Part shown: piece by piece, positions 7,776 through 12,576 of the stretch
Numbering within the stretch: position 1 is the first letter of the stretch
Layout of the letters: every line of letters begins with the position of its first letter
DNA from: Willaertia magna
Taxonomy: Eukaryota; Heterolobosea; Eutetramitea; Acrasida; Naegleriidae
Assembly: GCA_902984215.1 (NCBI GenBank)
Contig: CADWAF010003613.1
Span: 1-12,576 of the forward strand
Direction of reading: 5' to 3'
Length of the DNA: 12,576 nucleotides
Program-made: the position numbers and the translations under genes
The notes under the pieces: model-generated
Told to the model about the DNA's origin: nothing
The model's input: the letters and a program-made list of their open reading frames with translations, nothing else
Database searches by the model: none

Positions 7776-8128
7776 TTTTACTGCTTTTCGCGATTCAATC
7801 CAACAAAATAGATTCTGTAATTCAATTTTTTTGAAGTTTTATAAAATTGACGTAAATCTTTTACAACAAAGGAATAGAAAATGAAAATTTGCAAAATAAT
7901 TTATTTAAAAAAAATCACTAAATAAACCTAGGGCTTGCTGAATGAATTCAAAGAGCAATAGTCTTTGTATTCACTACTGCAAACAAGTGTTAAAAAACTA
8001 TTTACATGTCTTTGTGTGTTAATCTAATATTACAAGTAATGGAGGAATACTAGCTACTATAATACAAGTGGTTAGAAGGAGAGGAGGAGTTAAATGGGAA
8101 ATCTAGTAAGTAGGTGTTATAATTTCAA
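7776..8128. other. Intergenic region between MYB and coiled-coil genes
   Basis: Both neighbours are on the minus strand, so this holds the 3' end of the MYB gene and the promoter of the coiled-coil gene. A CRE-like octamer TGACGTAA lies at 7848-7855, 73 bp upstream of the coiled-coil ATG; octamers of this sort bind bZIP factors in other eukaryotes. A minus-strand AATAAA lies at 7900-7905, far (about 220 nt) from the MYB stop. No ORF is supported. Confidence 0.5.
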
Positions 8129-9433
8129 TTAAAAATTAAAGTCTAAAAAAAAGGAAAACTCGGAGTCAAAACCTAAATCCGACGATGTGTAATCTGCATA
8201 TTGTGGATCATATCTTCTAGACTCCACTATTGTTTTAAATGTATCCAATTCTGAGCCATCACAAAACCATAGATCCTCTATGAAGGTTTGTCTCATTCTT
8301 TGCAATTCTTCACTTGTCTTATAGTATACCTTCTCTTGTTGAGGTTGAGTAGATGTTGTTGCAGAAGGTTGAGGAGGTTGTTGTATTGTACTTTGAGTTG
8401 CAATAGGTAAATGCAAAGATTCTTCATTACAGAAGGACATTGGTTGATAGAAAAGAGGGATAAAAGGCTCTTGATCAATAGGCGAAGATACCGTTATTGT
8501 TTCATTCATGGTAGGTTGTTGAAGTATTATTTCCCTAGGGATAACCTTACGTTTTTTAGTTGATGTATCCTCACTCTCTTCCTCTACTTCTTCACTCGAA
8601 GAAGAATCATGTTGTGTAGAACTAGTAGTTTCTTGGTCTTCATCTTCTTCTTTAGTTTCCTCATATACTTTCTTCTTTCTCTTTCCTAGTACTTGTAGCA
8701 TTTCATTTGGTTGATTTTCATCTCCTACAATCTTTTCTTCACCATCATTAGTAACAATCTTAGTTGTCTTAACATCAATAACCTTATTACTTTGAGCGTT
8801 GAAACGTAACTGAATTGTTAAGGATTGTATACTATCACCAGGAAGGCCTGCATTCTTAGTAGATTTCTTTCTCTTAGGACATGGAGGTAAAGTAATTTCG
8901 CAAACACCCCCACTCTTCTTTGCCTTTTCCTTAGACTTTTCAACAACTCTTCTAAGGGTTGAGTTCCAGTGGTTTTTAATAGCGTTAGCAGTTCTGCCAT
9001 TCAATATTTTAGCAATTTGAGCCCATTTATTTCCATGCTTTTCATGATACTCAATTATGGTACGATCTTCTTCAGGGGTCCACCAATCTTTTTTGACAGA
9101 AGGGTCTAAGTGATTGTACCATCTTTCTCTGCATTGTTTTCCGATTCTTCCAGGTAGTTCAAGGGCAATTTGTGACCATTTCTTGGCCCCATGTTTTTCA
9201 ACTAGAGAGCGAAGGATGTTGTCTTCTTCTTCGGTCCAAGCGCCTCTAACATGCTTGGCTTCTTTCTTCTTACTGCTTTTCTTCTTTGGTTTCTTCTTTT
9301 TATTGGTATTATTGGAAGAGGAAGTGGAAGATGTGTCAGAGACATCATCTAAAAAATTTTCAGAGTCGGATGATTGATCATTTTGTTGTTCAAGGTCATC
9401 GTCCTGATCGTGTTTGTTGAACTCGAGCGACAT
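8129..9433 (-). CDS. R2R3 MYB DNA-binding protein
   Basis: A 434-residue protein. An acidic Ser-rich N-terminus is followed by a lysine-rich patch (45-60), a likely nuclear signal. Two MYB repeats: R2 about 61-110 with W66, W86, W105 and the recognition helix [16 protein letters not shown]3 about 112-162 with W118, W137, W156 and [15 protein letters not shown]. These are close to vertebrate c-MYB R2 and R3, and R3 keeps its first Trp, which plant R2R3 proteins usually replace. There is no R1; 1-60 is not repeat-like. Further basic clusters are PKRKK (186-190) and KRKKK (251-255). An acidic/Ser stretch (259-289) and a Gln/Pro/Thr-rich part (306-367) look like activation or regulatory regions. 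Expected binding core YAACNG. It acts in the nucleus; the family ranges from cell-cycle to differentiation control. Confidence 0.93.
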   Translation of the reverse strand: MSLEFNKHDQDDDLEQQNDQSSDSENFLDDVSDTSSTSSSNNTNKKKKPKKKSSKKKEAKHVRGAWTEEEDNILRSLVEKHGAKKWSQIALELPGRIGKQCRERWYNHLDPSVKKDWWTPEEDRTIIEYHEKHGNKWAQIAKILNGRTANAIKNHWNSTLRRVVEKSKEKAKKSGGVCEITLPPCPKRKKSTKNAGLPGDSIQSLTIQLRFNAQSNKVIDVKTTKIVTNDGEEKIVGDENQPNEMLQVLGKRKKKVYEETKEEDEDQETTSSTQHDSSSSEEVEEESEDTSTKKRKVIPREIILQQPTMNETITVSSPIDQEPFIPLFYQPMSFCNEESLHLPIATQSTIQQPPQPSATTSTQPQQEKVYYKTSEELQRMRQTFIEDLWFCDGSELDTFKTIVESRRYDPQYADYTSSDLGFDSEFSFFLDFNF

Positions 9434-9621
9434 TATGGCGAAAGGATTTAGTTTTTTGAAAAATGAGGCGAGATGCCAGAAAAAATTAGCGGTTATAAAA
9501 CTTCAAATAACTTGGTAGGGTGTGATATGCACCTGTTGAGAATTTTTTTTTCGTTGGTTTATTTTTTGACTGATTAATTTTATTGGAGGTCGTTTGCTGT
9601 TACAACCTGTCCTTTGGAGCC

Positions 9622-9632
9622 GGCGCCAAAAA
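9622..9632 (-). promoter_or_regulatory. E2F-like site upstream of MYB gene
   Basis: Minus strand reads TTTTTGGCGCC, containing the exact TTTGGCGC form of the E2F/DP consensus TTTSSCGC. It sits in a GC-only patch (9618-9627) within AT-rich DNA, 189 bp upstream of the MYB ATG. Function is inferred from motif and position. Confidence 0.3.
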
Positions 9633-9987
9633 TTTGTCATTTTTTAATTGGAGGGCTGGACAAAAATAAAACAGTTTCTTCCAATCTTCTAATCGGATTT
9701 GTTGGGGAAGAAAAGAGCTTATCGGTTTTCTTTCCTCTTTGAAATTTTGTACCAGAGAACAAATTATTTGGTACAATTGATACAAAGCCTTTTGATACAT
9801 CAATAAAGTTATTCCTATGAATTACTTCATAGTTATTTAATATTGTTATATAATAATTTCTACTGTTTTGTTGTTAGATCTTATCAGTGGAAAGGAGTAA
9901 TGGAATTATCAGTTAATCAATAGTGAGTTTAACACCCACCCAGGTAAGAAGAGTAAATCAGTACTGTAGTATATCTTAAGTATTCAT

Positions 9988-10155
9988 CAAGTAGTTAACA
10001 GGTTAAATTCATTCCTATATCCTACAACCCCAACAACTCATTACCAATCATCAACCATATCATACTTTACTTCATAACCAACAAACCATTCAACCATTCA
10101 ACCATTCATCATACCAAACCTACCAATTCATCAACACTAACCACCCAAGTAGTTA
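9988..10155. repeat. G-free 146-nt tract bracketed by 10-bp direct repeats
   Basis: CAAGTAGTTA occurs at 9988-9997 and again at 10146-10155. Between them, positions 10003-10148 contain no G on the plus strand while C and A are common. A chance run of this length is very unlikely at ordinary base frequencies. No start codon lies inside in any plus-strand frame, so it is not a translated ORF. It may be an A/C-rich untranslated leader, a non-coding RNA, or an insertion with a target duplication. Confidence 0.6.
10084..10107 (+). repeat. Three tandem copies of AACCATTC
   Basis: Exact 8-bp units at 10084-10091, 10092-10099 and 10100-10107, inside the G-free tract. A diverged CATCATAC / CATATCATAC flavour on both sides suggests the tract grew partly by slippage. 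Confidence 0.75.
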
Positions 10156-10502
10156 GCACTATTGAATCTCATCATACCCGAAAAAACTAAAAAGCATCTC
10201 TAAACCTATCCTTTTGAGTCCATCATTAGCACTGATTTTTTTTTGTTTTTTAAAATAATTTTATAAATACGTTTGGGTAGCAAGCAATAAACAAAGCAAA
10301 AAAAATTTTAATTCGGTTTGTTAGTACTACAACCATCCACTTTCAACAACAAGAACAATCAATTAAAGATTGCTCTTTGTAAATGATGGTTAGGATGGAG
10401 TTTATGCAAATTGTTTTTTGTTTTTTGCTTCAACGGATTGAGGTGGATTTTTAGGGATGTATAGAGTTTACAATTTCATTTTTACGGAAATTGGTTTGTA
10501 AA

Positions 10503-10661
10503 ATGTTGACATCAGCTTCTAACTACGAAAGTTACTTTGCCCTGAAAGTTCAAATTGATTGCGTCAAAAGTTATCATCAACAGCAACGTGGAGAAATTGG
10601 TAAGAAAAGACGAAAACTCTTAAGGTTAGACTGCATTTCTTCTACTAGAGAAAAAAATTAA
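10503..10661 (+). CDS. Possible small ORF, 52 residues, unrecognised
   Basis: ATG at 10503 to TAA at 10659-10661. The frame is open for a further 16 codons upstream of the ATG. The predicted peptide has mixed composition (MLTSASNYESYFALKVQ...), a basic patch GKKRRK (33-38) and no signal peptide or low complexity, and its base composition is less AT-rich than its surroundings. It contains a GGTAAGA donor-like sequence near 10600, so it could also be part of an exon. It lies in the long gap between two better genes. No family is recognised; it may be chance. Confidence 0.25.
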   Translation: MLTSASNYESYFALKVQIDCVKSYHQQQRGEIGKKRRKLLRLDCISSTREKN

Positions 10662-11041
10662 AAAAAGAGTTAAGTAATCGTTGTTTACATTAGAGAGCAA
10701 GAATTGTAAAACAACGAAACTGTTAAAAATCCTGGATGGAAAATTACAGTTTAAATATGTGTTTTAAATTAACATAGAGGTTTAATATAAATTTGGTCAT
10801 TATTATTGTCGCAGGTACTATTCACTTTGTAAGGTTGTAAATTTGCGGGACATAATTATTATAAAGTTTCTTTATAGTCGTTGTAAAAGGATTTACATTT
10901 TATAGTCACACCTTTTATAGCTTTTATAACCTCTGCATTTTAGGATTTTTTTATAACTGTTGTTCAAAAATGATATTTTCAACAACTGGTGAATTTTATC
11001 CAATTTATTTATCTTTCCTTTAATTAACAATACCGAAACGT

Positions 11042-11048
11042 TATAAAA
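11042..11048 (+). promoter_or_regulatory. TATA-like box of the secreted basic protein gene
   Basis: TATAAAA starts 53 nt upstream of the ATG at 11095, leaving a short A/C-rich leader. Spacing suits a TATA box with transcription starting shortly before the start codon. Confidence 0.4.
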
Positions 11049-11094
11049 AGTAATTGTGACAGAAATCAAAATACACAATCAAAAAAATTACAAA

Positions 11095-11511
11095 ATGAAA
11101 ATTAGTTATTTATTAGCTGTTTTATTATTAAGTGTTGCATTTGCAGTATTCTTTGTCAGTGCAGAAGGAAATGCATTAAATACTTATAAAGTCACAACTT
11201 ATGCACCAAAGAAAAGAAAGCATGTCAAAAGAAAGAAACACGTAAAAGTTTACAAACCAAAGAAAGTAAGAAGAGTTAGAAAGTATGGCAGAAAACACAG
11301 AAAGAACAGACAATATAAACCAAAAGTAAGAAAAGTCAGAAAGTATGGTAAAAGAGTTAGAACTTATAAACCAACAAAACAATATAAGAACAGAAAACAT
11401 GGTAAGAGACACGGTAAGAGAAGAGTAAGAGTTTACAAACCAAAGAAGTACGTCAGAGTTTATAAAAAGGGAAGAAATCATAAGAAGAATGTTAAACAAT
11501 ACAAACATTAA
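11095..11511 (+). CDS. Secreted Lys/Arg/Tyr-rich repetitive protein
   Basis: A 138-residue protein; the frame extends to a GTG at 11056 but the ATG at 11095 gives a clean signal peptide, with likely cleavage after VSA (23). The rest holds about 34 Lys, 19 Arg, 7 His and 12 Tyr; its only acidic residue is E24, and there is no Cys. It is built of modules opening with YKP at Y53, Y74, Y91 and Y114, with VRKYG repeated 20 residues apart (61-65, 81-85). At DNA level 11242-11264 and 11425-11447 differ at one base, pointing to internal duplication. I do not recognise a family. Secreted, polycationic, Tyr-repetitive chains elsewhere include adhesive, wall cross-linking, mineral-templating and antimicrobial proteins; a cyst-wall or surface-matrix role is one guess. 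All 19 Arg codons are AGA, consistent with high expression. Confidence 0.85.
   Translation: MKISYLLAVLLLSVAFAVFFVSAEGNALNTYKVTTYAPKKRKHVKRKKHVKVYKPKKVRRVRKYGRKHRKNRQYKPKVRKVRKYGKRVRTYKPTKQYKNRKHGKRHGKRRVRVYKPKKYVRVYKKGRNHKKNVKQYKH
11242..11447 (+). repeat. Internal near-identical 23-nt repeat in the basic-protein gene
   Basis: Copies at 11242-11264 and 11425-11447 share 22 of 23 bases, including AGTTTACAAACCAAAGAA, and encode VKVYKPKK-like peptides. A second pair, AGAAAGTATGG, recurs 60 bp apart at about 11278 and 11338. Conservation of synonymous positions suggests recent duplication or gene conversion. Confidence 0.7.
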
Positions 11512-11575
11512 GCTTTGTGCGGCGTTCACAAAATATTTTTGCAATTGTAAAGTTTTGAATTGTAATTGTAACAAA

Positions 11576-11581
11576 AATAAA
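11576..11581 (+). terminator. Candidate poly(A) signal of the basic-protein gene
   Basis: AATAAA 65 nt after the TAA stop, in a T/A-rich stretch. Assigned by motif and distance. Confidence 0.4.
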
Positions 11582-11732
11582 TAATTCTGTGGTGTGTAAA
11601 TTAAGTTTATTTATTGTAAATTTCTTTACAAATAATAGAATATTATTAAAGCTAGACTTGATCAAATTTTGAGTTAATTACACAATAAACAAATTAGCTT
11701 TAAATTGAAACACAAAAGCCAGTCAAAGTTTC

Positions 11733-11738
11733 TTTATT
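11733..11738 (-). terminator. Candidate poly(A) signal of the right-edge gene
   Basis: TTTATT on the plus strand is AATAAA on the minus strand, 18 nt after the TAG stop at 11757-11759. With the signal at 11576 it frames a 245-bp convergent gap. Confidence 0.4.
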
Positions 11739-11756
11739 AAAATGTCTTTTCGTTGG

Positions 11757-12576
11757 CTAATATTGTTGTTTACAATTCCACCTAAGTATCCAATCATTCC
11801 AACTATTTGAATTATCGTACTGTATTGGAGTAAAACTGTTATCTTTTATACTATCATTGTTATTGATGGTTAAGTTAGTTGACGAAGAAACATTATTGTT
11901 AATGTAAGGCGAGGCTATTGAATTTAAATCGTCAAAAAAAGAAAAATTAGAATTCATAGCATTTTCCTCTCCGTTTAAATTTGATAATAATGGTGTATCC
12001 TTGTTATGATCTGTTGTCACTAAATGGGATTGTTGACTGATATTATTCAAGAAAGTAATATCATCACTGACACTTGGCATACAAGTATTTTGATAACTAT
12101 TATTATTCTGCACATTTGTATTAATAGTTCCAGCAGTTGAATTAGTATTCTTCATAATTTCCATAAAAAACTTTATAGTATTATCCTGATTGTTTTGAAT
12201 CATTTCATTATATCTATTTACACTACTTTCTAGCTCTTTTAAAACATTATCATAATGAATTGAAACTTTTCCAAATCGTTTTGCCAATAATGAAAAAGCT
12301 CTATAATCTTTCTTAATAATTTCATAATGATAAAATCCAACATTAAAATTGGAGAATAATCTTTTTGTATTTTCAATTTCATTTACTTTTTGTAAATGCA
12401 CTTGACAAGCCATTGAAATTAAAGGCACAATTGACTCTGAAATTAATGGAAAAGAAGGATCTTCAGTAGCCAATGTAATCTTTAAGGCACATTCTTCAAT
12501 CAATTCTTTTCCCATTCCAACTTTACTTAAAACTGCAATTTTCAAACCATTTTCAACAAAAATTGAATTTAAATTA
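11757..12576 (-). CDS. Uncharacterised helical protein with Asn-rich tail (5' end off window)
   Basis: An open minus-strand frame enters from the right edge (272 visible codons) and ends at TAG 11757-11759. No in-frame ATG lies between the edge and LKIAVLSKVGMG, so the start is outside. Visible residues 1-130 look globular and alpha-helical, with alternating hydrophobic and charged residues (KELIEECALKITLA, NTKRLFSNFNVGFYHYE, RFGKVSIHYDNVLKELE). The remainder is Asn/Ser/Thr-rich and probably disordered, ending WNDWILRWNCKQQY, a Trp-rich tail that stands out. I do not recognise the family; the helical part is too short and the match too vague to call an F-BAR or other known fold. It converges with the basic-protein gene. 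Confidence 0.7.
   Translation of the reverse strand, partial: NLNSIFVENGLKIAVLSKVGMGKELIEECALKITLATEDPSFPLISESIVPLISMACQVHLQKVNEIENTKRLFSNFNVGFYHYEIIKKDYRAFSLLAKRFGKVSIHYDNVLKELESSVNRYNEMIQNNQDNTIKFFMEIMKNTNSTAGTINTNVQNNNSYQNTCMPSVSDDITFLNNISQQSHLVTTDHNKDTPLLSNLNGEENAMNSNFSFFDDLNSIASPYINNNVSSSTNLTINNNDSIKDNSFTPIQYDNSNSWNDWILRWNCKQQY

Larger units (their letters stand above)
9434..11094. other. Intergenic region between divergent MYB and basic-protein genes
   Basis: About 1.66 kb that should hold the promoters of the MYB gene (leftward) and the secreted basic protein (rightward). From left: a MYB-type core CGGTTA (9490-9495); an E2F-like site (9622-9632); a consensus splice donor at 9941-9949; a G-free tract (10003-10148); T- and A-homopolymers (10230-10310); nested short inverted repeats AACCATC...CAATC/GATTG...GATGGTT (10331-10390); a possible small ORF (10503-10661); a cluster of TTTATAG/TTTATAA (10871-10929); and a TATA-like box (11042). 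Most of it lacks coding features. Confidence 0.55.

Noticed and set aside
9114..9377. 87-codon plus-strand frame inside the MYB gene
   Set aside because: Antisense shadow of the MYB repeats and the Lys/Ser-rich N-terminus.
9600..9803. 67-codon minus-strand frame ending near the E2F-like site
   Set aside because: Somewhat protein-like composition but no family match, and it lies in the likely MYB promoter.
10331..10390. Nested inverted repeats AACCATC/GATGGTT around CAATC/GATTG
   Set aside because: Arms are only 7 and 5 bp with large unpaired parts; too weak to call a structured RNA.
11056..11094. GTG start extending the basic protein by 13 residues
   Set aside because: Eukaryotic nuclear genes rarely start at GTG, and the extension would place polar residues before the signal peptide. 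ATG at 11095 fits better.
11176..11574. 132-codon minus-strand frame rich in Leu, Phe and Ser
   Set aside because: It is the complement of the Lys/Arg codons of the basic secreted protein; AAG/AGA runs read backwards give Leu/Ser/Phe. It has no independent coding features.
12543..12545. TTG treated as the start of the right-edge gene
   Set aside because: The frame stays open to the window edge, so the true start lies outside; TTG is just an internal Leu codon.
11757..12576. F-BAR or IMD-like membrane-curving domain in the right-edge gene
   Set aside because: Only general helical, charged character supports this; no family motif is visible and the start is missing.

Overview
The window looks like nuclear DNA of a free-living amoeboid protist, most likely a heterolobosean close to Naegleria. 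The evidence is AT-rich but not extremely AT-rich DNA, long genes with no visible introns, Asn-homopolymer runs in several proteins, A/C-rich 5' leaders, AATAAA-like sites after stop codons, and eukaryotic nuclear protein families. Dictyostelium is less likely because the intergenic DNA is not AT-rich enough. The genus is an inference from composition and style.

Layout, left to right. (1) A minus-strand gene cut by the left edge encodes a secretory DOMON domain followed by membrane helices like those of ferric reductases. (2) About 1.7 kb has no convincing gene but holds three perfect inverted repeats. (3) A plus-strand gene encodes an Asn-rich protein with an RWP-RK-type DNA-binding domain. 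(4) A plus-strand 910-residue SNF2 ATPase of the ATRX/ARIP4 type has several altered motifs. (5) A minus-strand Asn-rich protein with a C-terminal eight-heptad coiled coil converges on it with only 26 bp between stop codons. (6) A minus-strand R2R3 MYB protein follows. (7) About 1.6 kb of mostly non-coding DNA contains a 146-nt stretch without a single G, bracketed by a 10-bp direct repeat, plus a possible 52-codon ORF. (8) A plus-strand gene encodes a small secreted protein, nearly half Lys+Arg after the signal peptide, built of YKP modules. (9) A minus-strand gene cut by the right edge encodes a helical domain and an Asn-rich tail that I cannot assign.

The centre of the window is a run of four genes for probable nuclear proteins: two DNA-binding proteins, a chromatin-type ATPase and a coiled-coil protein. 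Nothing shows that they act together, since gene proximity in such a genome does not imply co-transcription. The two flanking genes with signal peptides act at the cell surface or outside the cell. The most unusual item is the hyper-basic secreted protein. The next most unusual are the ATPase with a non-canonical DExH box and the G-free tract. I do not see a mobile element, CRISPR array, tRNA or rRNA gene.
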